A DNA stretch of 21,690 nucleotides, taken from assembly GCA_003506095.1 (NCBI GenBank), contig DNWZ01000839.1:1-21690 (forward strand), read 5' to 3'. This document shows, piece after piece, positions 1 to 7,564 of the stretch (the first letter of the stretch is position 1; every line of letters begins with the position of its first letter). The translations under genes were made by a program, and so were the position numbers. The stretch is from Planctomycetaceae bacterium (lineage in GTDB: Bacteria; Planctomycetota; Planctomycetia; Pirellulales; Pirellulaceae). Below the pieces are notes generated by a model. It had not been told where the DNA came from, did no database searches, and saw nothing but the letters and a program-made list of their open reading frames with translations.

Positions 1-3
1 GTT

Positions 4-3000
4 ATGCTGAAATACCTTTCGAAAACGGATCAAATCGATTTCTTGGTCGAGATGATAGCGCTGCAGCCAAGTGGTTCGAACATTTATACCGATCCTGCTG
101 TGGCAGAGTTGCTAGTTCACCATCGGTATCTCGACCGATTTTTTGATCAAGCGACAACAAATCTTGAGTCCGACGGATTGGCGGCCAGGTTGCTTGCCTC
201 GCCGAGCGCGATTGCCTACTTTCAGAAGGAGAATCGGCTTAAGGATTTAGTTGCGTTATTCGACCAACTGGAGGCCGGATCGACCCGCGACACGGCGATT
301 GGGTCTTTGTTTGAAAGGCAAGAGTTGGCGGTCACCGTGTGTAGAGAAGTCGGCATCGAGAAGTCTCTGGCGATGATCGACAAAATCCACTATTTGTTGC
401 CAAGATCCAATGCTCGTGCGAATGCATTGATTGCGTCTTGTAAAATTGAAAAGGCGACCGACGAACGCTTAAAGCAGTTACTGTCAGACATTCGTAATTG
501 TGGCATTGTCGATGCGTCTCGTCGTCAGAGCATTCTCCAAGGCGCTGTGGGGCAGCAGTTGATTACGGCAGGCTTGTTGCCGCAAGTCAAAGAGTTGTTT
601 TTGGAAACCAAGCGAACCAGGGACAAACGGCTTGAAAAGCCACTTGACGATTACTATTCATCGGTCCTGGTGTTAAAGCACCTGGACGAAAAGGGAAGCC
701 TGGACGAGTTCCGAAATCACGTCCGATCGATGCGAGATTTTCAAGAAGTATCTGAGTTCACCAATCGATTGCTCGACAGCAACGAAGGGCGCCAAATCTT
801 GTTGTCCTCGCGGTGTTTTCCAATCCTTGTTTCGTTGATTGAGAACATGGAAGCATACGGGCAACACCTTTTTTGGATGGATTTTTGCGGCAAACCAGCG
901 ATCGTGGAATACGTCGCACAGTCCAATGATGGTTACGACATGATTCGATACTTGTTCAACCGCGACGATGTGAAGTCGGAAGTTCAGAAATTAGTTGTCC
1001 GACTCATGATCGGCCAACATCTTGAACGGGTTGTCGAAAACAAAATCTTCATGACCTGTCTTGCTTCAAACTTATCGAAGTTGAATCCATCGATACGATC
1101 AATGCTCGCTCTGAATCTTTCCAGATCCCCAAACGCAATTTATAAATTAGTCCAGTCGGGTCAATTTGATTCGTTAGTTGCCATCATCGAAAGCGAGCAG
1201 GTCGACGGGTTGCGTTCAATGCGATGGCGATCGGTTGCCGGATTAGAAGGAAGCCTCGTTAGTTCCCTGATCAGCCTGGGGCAGGAGGACAGGGTTAATT
1301 TGATTCTCACCAAGTCCGCCGAATCGGATTGGCATCGTGCATGGATCGACTTGTGGGTGCGTGCATCGTGTGGGACAATTAGCGATGATATCAAGAAAAT
1401 GGAGGTCAACCCAGGATTGCTTCAAGAAGGTCAGTGGCGATGGCTTTCATGGGCTCATCGTGCGGAAGGCAACGATGCGAAGGCAGCGGAAGCGTCGATA
1501 AAGATCAATGCACATTCGTTCCAAACCGCCCTTGCTATTGAACGTGGCGGTTGGCCCGAGGTCGCCTTGTTGCTCAACAAGTCGCCCGCGCCGCATGCTT
1601 ACATTCAGCCTCAGGGTGATGATGCCATGGCCGCCGAGCATCAGGGCATGTTGCTGGTTGCGAGAAGCTTTGCCGCTCAGCACGGCGAACTGCAAGACGC
1701 GATTGAGACGCTCGAGAAATTGCGTTCCAAGGCGAGTGACCACAGAGTGCGTTTGCGATGCTTTGATTCGCTGCTGCTGGGCGGGCAGTTTGAATCGGCG
1801 TTAAAATCTTTCGATCAAAGTACGGTTGATCGCGCCGTGCGAATCCATTTTTACCGTGGCAACTACGCAGCGACGATTGCGGCGGCAGGATGGAATCCAG
1901 ATGATCCCCATACGTCGATGGCTGCGATTCGCCAGTCAGCCGGATCCGATGGACATGCGACGGAGTTAACGACAAGGTTATTAAGTGCTTTTTTCCATAC
2001 AGGAAAGTTTCATGACATGCGATTGCTGCACGATGCCCAGATTAAGTTTTTAAGAGACAATTCAAAAGTGTTGTCCGACAATCAGAATCTGCGGAAGTAT
2101 TTGGTTCGATTGCATCAGTTTGGATTGGAGGATCTGTTTTGGTCGACGATGGATGCCATCGATCCGATGGCGTTGCTTCAGATTGGACTATTGACCGATG
2201 ATTCGCTCGACCCGGTTGACCAAACGCTGCGAAGCTACCTGCCACGGTTCGTGCATCATGCAGTGGGTGAGGACGAGCAACCAACGGACCGGGAAGCGGT
2301 AAACGCTGCGTATCGTATTGCCGCCCAATCTTATCGCGCGGCGTCGATTCCTAAAGATAAACTTGACGCTTGGGTTGAGCTGGTGACAGCGTCGGCCAAG
2401 AAAGGGGATCGACTTAGCAACGAGGCAGTTGCCGTGGGGATCGTTTGTTTACGGCAGGGGCGAATGGATGATGCCAAACGGATTCTTATTCCGCTGGAAG
2501 AGACTCACTGGGTTGCATCGTTAGCGCTGGCGCGTGATGCGTGGAAACGAAAAGATTGGGATCAAGCAGCGGTTCATTATGACCGCCTTTATCGCAGTTC
2601 GAGAGCACGGATCGAAGGGTTGTACTTCAGTGGGCTGGCGATTTCGCGATCTGGCAAGGTTGATGAAGGCGAAGCGGCGATGGCTAGGGCGCGTAAAGCG
2701 GCGTTTCACCCAAGAACGCTGTTGCAAATGGGCGTCGAGTCACTGGAAATCGGGGAGGTTGAAACGGGTAAAGCGTTTTTTGAAAAGGTGTTTCGGCTGG
2801 CACTGCCTCATGATCCGGCGCAGATGGAAGCGATTGGGCATTTGAAAGCGTGTGCGAGTTCGCCGGAGGAGGTAATCAGGTGGAGCCAGCAATGGCAGAT
2901 GCTGCAAACCCGATATCACTATGGATATGTCGATCAAACCGAGTTTTTAGAAGTCCCCTGGGCGATGCATGGTGCGATGGCTGAGCTTGGGTTTGCCGCC

Positions 3001-3168
3001 CAGGATTGGCCAGCGGTTGACCAGGCATTGAAGGTTTGCTTTGAGATCAAACCTGGCGAAACGGAATTCTTTTCCGAGTGGGTCGAGCGACTGAAACAGG
3101 CGGGGCAAGTCGATCTTGCAACCGTTTGGAAAGCGAAATTTAACGCTGAAGCAGAGCCAAAAGAGTAG
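4..3168 (+). CDS. Large TPR/helical-repeat protein, possibly 5'-truncated by the window edge
   Basis: An open frame of 1054 codons runs to a TAG at 3166-3168. The first ATG is at base 4, and the codon before it (gtt) is also open, so the true start may lie outside the window. No signal peptide is visible at this ATG, which fits either a cytoplasmic protein or a missing N-terminus. The sequence is helical throughout with no catalytic motif that I recognise. The last third (about residues 780-930) has TPR-like pairs such as WKRKDWDQAAVHYDRLYR, GLAISRSGKVDEGEAAMARA and GVESLEIGEVETGKAFFEKV. TPR arrays are protein-interaction scaffolds, and no partner can be named here. The gene is convergent with the 165-residue gene at 3222-3719. 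Coding status is firm from length and composition; function is unknown. Confidence 0.8.
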   Translation: MLKYLSKTDQIDFLVEMIALQPSGSNIYTDPAVAELLVHHRYLDRFFDQATTNLESDGLAARLLASPSAIAYFQKENRLKDLVALFDQLEAGSTRDTAIGSLFERQELAVTVCREVGIEKSLAMIDKIHYLLPRSNARANALIASCKIEKATDERLKQLLSDIRNCGIVDASRRQSILQGAVGQQLITAGLLPQVKELFLETKRTRDKRLEKPLDDYYSSVLVLKHLDEKGSLDEFRNHVRSMRDFQEVSEFTNRLLDSNEGRQILLSSRCFPILVSLIENMEAYGQHLFWMDFCGKPAIVEYVAQSNDGYDMIRYLFNRDDVKSEVQKLVVRLMIGQHLERVVENKIFMTCLASNLSKLNPSIRSMLALNLSRSPNAIYKLVQSGQFDSLVAIIESEQVDGLRSMRWRSVAGLEGSLVSSLISLGQEDRVNLILTKSAESDWHRAWIDLWVRASCGTISDDIKKMEVNPGLLQEGQWRWLSWAHRAEGNDAKAAEASIKINAHSFQTALAIERGGWPEVALLLNKSPAPHAYIQPQGDDAMAAEHQGMLLVARSFAAQHGELQDAIETLEKLRSKASDHRVRLRCFDSLLLGGQFESALKSFDQSTVDRAVRIHFYRGNYAATIAAAGWNPDDPHTSMAAIRQSAGSDGHATELTTRLLSAFFHTGKFHDMRLLHDAQIKFLRDNSKVLSDNQNLRKYLVRLHQFGLEDLFWSTMDAIDPMALLQIGLLTDDSLDPVDQTLRSYLPRFVHHAVGEDEQPTDREAVNAAYRIAAQSYRAASIPKDKLDAWVELVTASAKKGDRLSNEAVAVGIVCLRQGRMDDAKRILIPLEETHWVASLALARDAWKRKDWDQAAVHYDRLYRSSRARIEGLYFSGLAISRSGKVDEGEAAMARARKAAFHPRTLLQMGVESLEIGEVETGKAFFEKVFRLALPHDPAQMEAIGHLKACASSPEEVIRWSQQWQMLQTRYHYGYVDQTEFLEVPWAMHGAMAELGFAAQDWPAVDQALKVCFEIKPGETEFFSEWVERLKQAGQVDLATVWKAKFNAEAEPKE

Positions 3169-3180
3169 ATTCGTCAGGAC

Positions 3181-3209
3181 TCGGAAATGCCGTACGGCAA
3201 CTTTTCCGA
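3181..3209. terminator. Hairpin between convergent genes, possible bidirectional terminator
   Basis: In the 53-base gap between two convergent stop codons, TCGGAAA (3181-3187) pairs with TTTCCGA (3203-3209). They enclose the palindrome TGCCGTACGGCA (3188-3199). A bulged hairpin is possible on either strand. The T run inside the right arm is short and no clear T tract follows, so termination is inferred mainly from position and symmetry. Confidence 0.4.
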
Positions 3210-3221
3210 ATCGTTATTGGT

Positions 3222-3719
3222 TTATGAATCGTGCAAGCCGAACTCGGTCGCCTCGGCTAATTGCTGGGCGATGTCATGGTGCGAGATCGTCATCGCACGC
3301 TGGAAGCCGATTCGCGACAATGTAAAGTCTCGATGAAGGTGATGCAGGATCATGCCGGCCCGACAGAGTTCACAAAAACCATCAAAGAATCGCACCGTGA
3401 CTTCGGGGTGCGTTCGGCTGCGGAAGGCGACCGTGCGAGTTTCGTCTTCTTCCACATAAACGGCCAACAGTCGACCAGGCGCTTCGAAGGCAGTTCGGAC
3501 GCCTCGAACTTCGATCACGCCGCGATTTCTCGCGGCATAGAGAATGGCTTGGGCTTCCAAGCTGAGCGACTGTTGTGCACTGAAATCCGGCGGATGAACG
3601 ATCGCCTTGGCACAGACGGCGGCAAGTGCCGCAAGCGTCGGGCCGCCTGACCCGAGCGCCTCCCAACTGGCGGCCATTTCACCATGAAACGATTGTGCCG
3701 TTTCGAGTTGCGGTTTCAT
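3222..3719 (-). CDS. Hypothetical protein, 165 residues
   Basis: I do not recognise this protein. The frame starts at ATG 3719-3717 (MKPQLETAQS) and ends at 3222. An internal Met at residue 15 is an alternative start, and neither has a clear ribosome binding site. The N-terminal half is Ala/Leu-rich and helical (TLAALAAVCAKAIV). The middle looks like a small beta-rich domain (APGRLLAVYVEEDETRTVAF, then VTVRFFDGFCELC). The C-terminus is His-rich and helical (MILHHLHRDF, ISHHDIAQQL). The Cys-x-x-Cys in FCELC is the only pair that suggests metal or redox chemistry, and it stands alone. There is no signal peptide or membrane segment. It lies 99 bases downstream of the thioredoxin-fold gene on the same strand, so it could be the last gene of that unit. 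The opposite-strand frame here has an amino-acid composition unlike a real protein. Confidence 0.6.
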   Translation of the reverse strand: MKPQLETAQSFHGEMAASWEALGSGGPTLAALAAVCAKAIVHPPDFSAQQSLSLEAQAILYAARNRGVIEVRGVRTAFEAPGRLLAVYVEEDETRTVAFRSRTHPEVTVRFFDGFCELCRAGMILHHLHRDFTLSRIGFQRAMTISHHDIAQQLAEATEFGLHDS

Positions 3720-3765
3720 CGATCGAGTGATTTTCGGGTTGTGGTTGGGTTGCGATTTTCATGGG

Positions 3766-3816
3766 TCGGCGGAGCGATCCACAACGTTCTTTTGGATCGG
3801 AGGAGCGATCCACGAC
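3766..3816. repeat. Pair of 20-bp direct repeats that can form hairpins
   Basis: TCGGCGGAGCGATCCACAAC (3766-3785) recurs as TCGGAGGAGCGATCCACGAC (3797-3816) with 18 of 20 bases identical and a unit-to-unit spacing of 31 bases. Around the second copy, TGGATCG (3793-3799) pairs with CGATCCA (3806-3812) over a six-base loop. The first copy can form only an imperfect version. The pair lies just past the stop codon of the thioredoxin-fold gene, in the gap before the 165-residue gene. No T tract follows on the minus strand, so it is not a classical terminator. It could be part of a small dispersed repeat family or an RNA-processing element. Confidence 0.5.
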
Positions 3817-3818
3817 TA

Positions 3819-5321
3819 TCATGATTCTGCATCGAGCAATTCTTTGATTTTTGCTTCGATGTCGCGTGCGTTCGCTTCACCCGAGCCGATCCGAACGAGC
3901 GCAATCTTACCGCTTTTGTCGATTAATACCGCATGCGGGATTCCGGTGACACCAAACGTTTTTTGATAATCGCTATTTTCGGGTGTGATGAAAAAACCGT
4001 GTTGCAGTTTGTGCAGTTCACGGAATTTTTCTAGCATGACTAGCTCGTCTTCGTTTGAAACATCTTCACCGCGAACGGCGCGGCCCGCTTCGTCGTCCCA
4101 CTTATAATTATAGAATCGTGTTGCCCCGAGGATCACCAATCCGCGATCGGAGTATTTCTCTTGCCAGTCGATCAGGTGCGGGAATGTCATGATGCATGGG
4201 CCACACCAGACGGCCCAGAAGTCGATCAATACCACCTTTCCGCGAAGGTCCGCCATCTTCACGGCGTCTTGCGCGACGAAGTGCTGGGCATCGATTTCGG
4301 CAGCTTCGGTGCCAATCATTTTTTCGATCTTTAAAGCAGCTTCGATGCGTGATCGGAGCGAGGAGATCGATCGACCATAGACCGCAATTGCACGGGCACC
4401 GGCTTCGTCGAGCGATTCATCGGCGGTCTTTAGTTTGGCATCGAGGTCGTCGATGATAGCCGACGCAGCAACCGGATCGTTGCGTGATGCGGAGGAGGCC
4501 TTGGCGAGCCTTAACTTAAAGTATGCCGTATAGATTGGCAGGTCTGCGTTTTCACGCTCCAACGCTTGGGCGGTCAACTTCATCGCTTCGTCGACCACGA
4601 CCGCGACGCGATCGGGAAACATTTGTCCTGCAAGCGACTGGTAAGCGGACACCGCATCGACGAATGCATTGATCGATGGGCCGTTGTTGGGGTCGAGTTT
4701 CGCTCGCGCTTGGTCGACGATTTTGTCCAGCTCTTGTCCGGCTTGGTCTTGGCGGCCAGCACTGTTGAGCAGTGCGATTCGGCGGAACAGCATCGTGCGA
4801 TCGACCATGGCCAAACGAGGTTCGTCGGCGGGAAGCTTGGTCTTCAGCCAGTCGAGCATGGCGAGTTTGTCGTCGGTGGTCAGCGATTCGTCACGGTTGA
4901 CCAGACCGTCGACGGCGTAGGCGACGCCGACTGCGGTAGAGGTGTCCCACGATTCCTTCGCCCGACTGCGATCGACGATCGCGTGCAGTACCTGCTTCGC
5001 TTCGTCGGACGTTTCGCGTCCAAGCGTTGCACTGAGCATCATCGACATGCTGAACGTTTCGTTCGAGTTGGCCTGGTCATCGATCATCGCTTCGAGCCGC
5101 GTCAGCACTTGGGCATATTCTTTCTGGCGAAGCAATTGATTGAAGACTTCTCGCGACATCGGCTGCGGAGCCTGCTGGGCGGGCGGAGCATCGGCCGGCG
5201 CATCATCCTTGGCCGGCGCAGCATCATCGTCGGCTCGACAGAACGAGTGACCGGAGCCAGGAAATTGGCAACAGAGAGTCAAGAGAGCGATCGAAATCGA
5301 TCGAGGGAGAAGCCATTTCAT
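3819..5321 (-). CDS. Exported thioredoxin-fold (TlpA/ResA-like) protein with long helical N-terminal region
   Basis: The 500-residue protein starts at ATG 5321-5319 with a Sec-type signal sequence (MKWLLPRSIS, then a hydrophobic stretch to about residue 20). An Ala/Asp/Pro-rich spacer follows (about 30-55). Residues 56-340 are predicted helical, possibly degenerate TPR-like, with no motif I can name. The C-terminal thioredoxin domain (about 345-500) has the redox site WCGPC at 372-376 (Cys373, Cys376) in the context LIDFWAVWCGPC, and a cis-Pro (Pro462) in GIPHAVLID. An insert of about 35 residues rich in charged amino acids (about 405-440) separates the second strand from the next helix. TlpA/ResA-type proteins reduce disulfides outside the cytoplasm, often in cytochrome maturation; the substrate here is unknown. 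It lies 89 bases downstream of the phosphorylase pair on the same strand. Two Cys at 17-18 do not form a canonical lipobox. Confidence 0.88.
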   Translation of the reverse strand: MKWLLPRSISIALLTLCCQFPGSGHSFCRADDDAAPAKDDAPADAPPAQQAPQPMSREVFNQLLRQKEYAQVLTRLEAMIDDQANSNETFSMSMMLSATLGRETSDEAKQVLHAIVDRSRAKESWDTSTAVGVAYAVDGLVNRDESLTTDDKLAMLDWLKTKLPADEPRLAMVDRTMLFRRIALLNSAGRQDQAGQELDKIVDQARAKLDPNNGPSINAFVDAVSAYQSLAGQMFPDRVAVVVDEAMKLTAQALERENADLPIYTAYFKLRLAKASSASRNDPVAASAIIDDLDAKLKTADESLDEAGARAIAVYGRSISSLRSRIEAALKIEKMIGTEAAEIDAQHFVAQDAVKMADLRGKVVLIDFWAVWCGPCIMTFPHLIDWQEKYSDRGLVILGATRFYNYKWDDEAGRAVRGEDVSNEDELVMLEKFRELHKLQHGFFITPENSDYQKTFGVTGIPHAVLIDKSGKIALVRIGSGEANARDIEAKIKELLDAES

Positions 5322-5410
5322 TTTCGTTTTCCAGTTTCACAGCAAGATCGAAAACGGTGCTGGCGCGAGGGCACGGACGCGTCAGAGAACAGCCGTCAGC
5401 AGATTTCAAC

Positions 5411-6274
5411 TTAACCGATCAGGTGCCGCAATGTTGCGGCAACGATTTTTCTTAGCTTCACCTGCGCTACACGCCCGGCGTCCAAAACGTCTTGATGATC
5501 CGTTGATTGAGCTTCGTCGGGCCGAGCGACGTTGCTGACCAACGACAAACCAAGGACTCGCATCCCTAGCGTCGCCGCGACACAGACTTCAGGTGCTGTG
5601 CTCATGCCAACCACGTCGCCACCGAGTTTCCGCATCATTCGGTACTCGGCGCGTGTTTCGTAAGTTGGTCCGAGCGTGGCGATGTATGTGCCAAGGATCG
5701 CAGCGAAGTCGCCGGCCCGCGCCGCGGCGAGTGCGATTTGCGATAGGCGACTGTCGTACAAAGGAAGTGGCGACGCGACTCGGCCAAAAATCGGGAGCGG
5801 GGCAACGAGCGTCCGGCCACCTTTTTTGGCTAGGTCGATATGGTCGTTGATAATGACGATATCGCCGACGTTGAGCACGGGATTCAACCCGCCAGCGGCG
5901 TTGCTGACGATTAACATAGTTGCACCCAACGCAGCCATCAGTCGCACCGGAAACGTGACGCGGTCGTCCCCATGCCCCTCGTAGCGATGCATGCGTCCGG
6001 CCATCGCGACCACGGGAACGCCATCGAGCGTGCCGAAGATCAATTGGCCACGATGTCCGCTGGCGGTGGCACGAGCGAAACCGGGCAGATCGGCGTAGTC
6101 GATTCGCAGCGGATCGGCGATTTCGTCGGCCAATCCGCCTAAACCACTCCCCAGGATGATCCCGGCTCGCGGGGCGGCAAAACCGGGATGGGCCGCACAG
6201 CGATCACTCGCCATTTGCAAAGCAGCCACTAGGTCATCAGGCGATGGTTGCGACGGGTCGGGCAGCGTGTTCAT
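5411..6274 (-). CDS. Purine nucleoside phosphorylase (PNP), canonical 6-oxopurine type
   Basis: This 287-residue protein belongs to the trimeric PNP/MTAP family, which cleaves purine nucleosides with phosphate to give the free base and ribose 1-phosphate in cytoplasmic salvage. I chose ATG 6274-6272 (MNTLPDPSQP) because it overlaps the stop of the upstream paralogue as TGATG and gives the usual family length; a longer reading from 6445 would overlap that gene by 171 bases in another frame. Visible family motifs are GSGLG (Ser43, equivalent to human PNP Ser33), AGRMHRYEG (Arg94 and His96, phosphate), SNAAGGLNP, GPTYETRAEY (Glu206, equivalent to Glu201), GMSTAPE (Ser225), LVSN (Asn248, equivalent to Asn243) and STDHQDV (His260, equivalent to His257). 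All specificity residues are therefore of the inosine/guanosine type. The region after DHIDL (about 148-175) diverges strongly from the paralogue. Confidence 0.9.
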   Translation of the reverse strand: MNTLPDPSQPSPDDLVAALQMASDRCAAHPGFAAPRAGIILGSGLGGLADEIADPLRIDYADLPGFARATASGHRGQLIFGTLDGVPVVAMAGRMHRYEGHGDDRVTFPVRLMAALGATMLIVSNAAGGLNPVLNVGDIVIINDHIDLAKKGGRTLVAPLPIFGRVASPLPLYDSRLSQIALAAARAGDFAAILGTYIATLGPTYETRAEYRMMRKLGGDVVGMSTAPEVCVAATLGMRVLGLSLVSNVARPDEAQSTDHQDVLDAGRVAQVKLRKIVAATLRHLIG

Positions 6275-7113
6275 CAAGCGATCCGAACTGCGGCACTTTC
6301 GGCAACAATTCCGCGAACGATCTGACGCAGTTTCGGCTCTGCCTCGTTCGCGACGCGGATGATTTCTTCGACATTGGCCGAATGCAGTGCATCGGGCAGA
6401 CACATGTCGGTGATGACCGAAAGCCCCACCACCTTCAACCCGCAATGAATCGCCACAATCGTCTCAGGGACCGTGCTCATGCCGACCACGTCTGCACCGA
6501 TGGTGCGCAAAAATCGGTATTCGGCGCGGGTTTCGAGGTTCGGGCCGGCAACCGCCACAAAGACGCCTTTGTGGGCTTCGATGTTGTTGCGGCGGGCGAT
6601 CGCGATCGTACGATCGACCCATTGTTGGTCGTACGGTTCACACATGTCGGGGAAACGTGGCCCCAGTCGGTCGTCGTTGATACCGATCAGCGGATTATCG
6701 CCGATCAGATTGATTTGGTCTTCGATGACCATGATGTCACCGGACGCGAAGTAAGGATTGAGCCCGCCACAGGCGTTGGAAAGAACCAACAACTGGGCAC
6801 CGAGCGATTTAAAGACCCGAATTGGCAGCGTGATCTGCTTCAGCGGATAGCCTTCATAAAAATGAAAACGCCCTTCCATGGCCACGACCGGCACGCCGGA
6901 CATCAGCCCACAGACCAAGCGTCCACGGTGGCTGGTCGCGGTCGATTTGGGAAAATGGGGAATGTCGCCGTATTCGATTGTCGCTTCGACATCGATATCG
7001 CCGACAAGGCCGCCCAGGCCGGTACCGAGCACGATGGCGACTTGAGGGGCACGATCCCAGTGTTTGCGAATCGCTTGGCAGGCATCTTCGATTTTGTCGT
7101 ACAGGTCCAGCAT
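6274..7113 (-). CDS. PNP/MTAP-family phosphorylase with MTAP-like pocket residues
   Basis: This 279-residue paralogue of the next gene starts at ATG 7113-7111 (MLDLYDKIED). A longer frame from 7197 would add 28 residues outside the family pattern. The family core is clear: GTGLGG at 30-35, EGRFHFYEGY (Arg82, His84), SNACGGLNP, GPNLETRAEY (Glu194) and GMSTVPE (Ser213). Three pocket positions differ from classical PNP: Thr31 where human PNP has Ser33, Asp236 (VITD) where PNP has Asn243, and Val248 (SANVEEI) where PNP has His257. Human methylthioadenosine phosphorylase has Thr18, Asp220 and Val233 there. Glu194, the PNP base-binding Glu201 equivalent, is kept, whereas MTAP has Ser178. I infer a preference for 6-aminopurine or 5'-deoxy nucleosides such as methylthioadenosine; standard PNP activity remains possible. 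The one-base TGATG overlap with the downstream paralogue suggests translational coupling. Confidence 0.9.
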   Translation of the reverse strand: MLDLYDKIEDACQAIRKHWDRAPQVAIVLGTGLGGLVGDIDVEATIEYGDIPHFPKSTATSHRGRLVCGLMSGVPVVAMEGRFHFYEGYPLKQITLPIRVFKSLGAQLLVLSNACGGLNPYFASGDIMVIEDQINLIGDNPLIGINDDRLGPRFPDMCEPYDQQWVDRTIAIARRNNIEAHKGVFVAVAGPNLETRAEYRFLRTIGADVVGMSTVPETIVAIHCGLKVVGLSVITDMCLPDALHSANVEEIIRVANEAEPKLRQIVRGIVAESAAVRIA

Positions 7114-7564
7114 GTTAATCGTGATCAGAGAAATTGGATGACGGTTCGTTGGCCGGATTGTAACGAGACGAGGCAGCGAGAAGAATGCAAGCAACATTCA
7201 AAACGCCACTCACTGGCGCCGCTTGCGGTACCAAAATGACGTTGGGAGCGAAGCCGTATCCGCGGGCGGAACGTCTGATCGGCCAAAATTGCCCGCCCAC
7301 AAAAATTGAACTGCGTCTGCGACTGGCCCCTAGGTGACCGCTCAGATCATTGTCGTTCTTGAGCTAGCCGATCCGACCTCCTTGAAAACAGCGGCAGGGT
7401 GGCGAGGTGGACCGCAAATCTGCTTTTTTCAACCTGCGGTTTGGTGTCGACAGAATATTGAACCATAATGGGGGGTGCGTGACTTTAAACCTTTGCGGGC
7501 CTCCTGGGCAGCGGTACACTGAATCGCGCACTTACCCGTTTGTCCCACAATTGATGAAAACGCG
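7114..7564. other. 451-base non-coding gap between divergent transcription units
   Basis: The gap separates the start of the phosphorylase unit (minus) from the start of the four-gene TPR/ExbBD operon (plus). I see no convincing short gene or RNA. A -10-like TACAAT (minus strand, 7162-7157) lies 44 bases before the phosphorylase ATG but has no good -35. On the plus side there is a better sigma70-like candidate at 7441-7469 and a second -10-like TACACT at 7515-7520. The remainder has no obvious repeat or operator palindrome. Confidence 0.6.
7441..7469 (+). promoter_or_regulatory. Candidate sigma70-type promoter for the TPR-ExbB-ExbD operon
   Basis: TTGGTG (7441-7446) and CATAAT (7464-7469) are separated by exactly 17 bases, about 95 bases before the ATG at 7565. 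The -10 matches 5 of 6 consensus bases and the -35 matches 3 of 6. A second possible -10 (TACACT, 7515-7520) lies nearer the gene without a good -35. Support is by pattern only. Confidence 0.35.

Noticed and set aside
5250..5321. Lipoprotein signal for the thioredoxin-fold protein (Cys17/Cys18)
   Set aside because: The preceding residues (ALLTL) do not form a canonical lipobox, because a Leu occupies the position before Cys where Gly, Ala or Ser is expected.
4566..5414. 282-codon plus-strand open frame opposite the thioredoxin-fold gene
   Set aside because: Antisense reading of a clear signal-peptide and WCGPC protein; Arg/His/Val-rich shadow composition and no start context.
6244..7239. 331-codon plus-strand open frame opposite the two phosphorylase genes
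   Set aside because: It is the shadow of two well-identified enzymes; its composition (many His, Arg, Asp, Gln) is typical of antisense reading and it matches no family.
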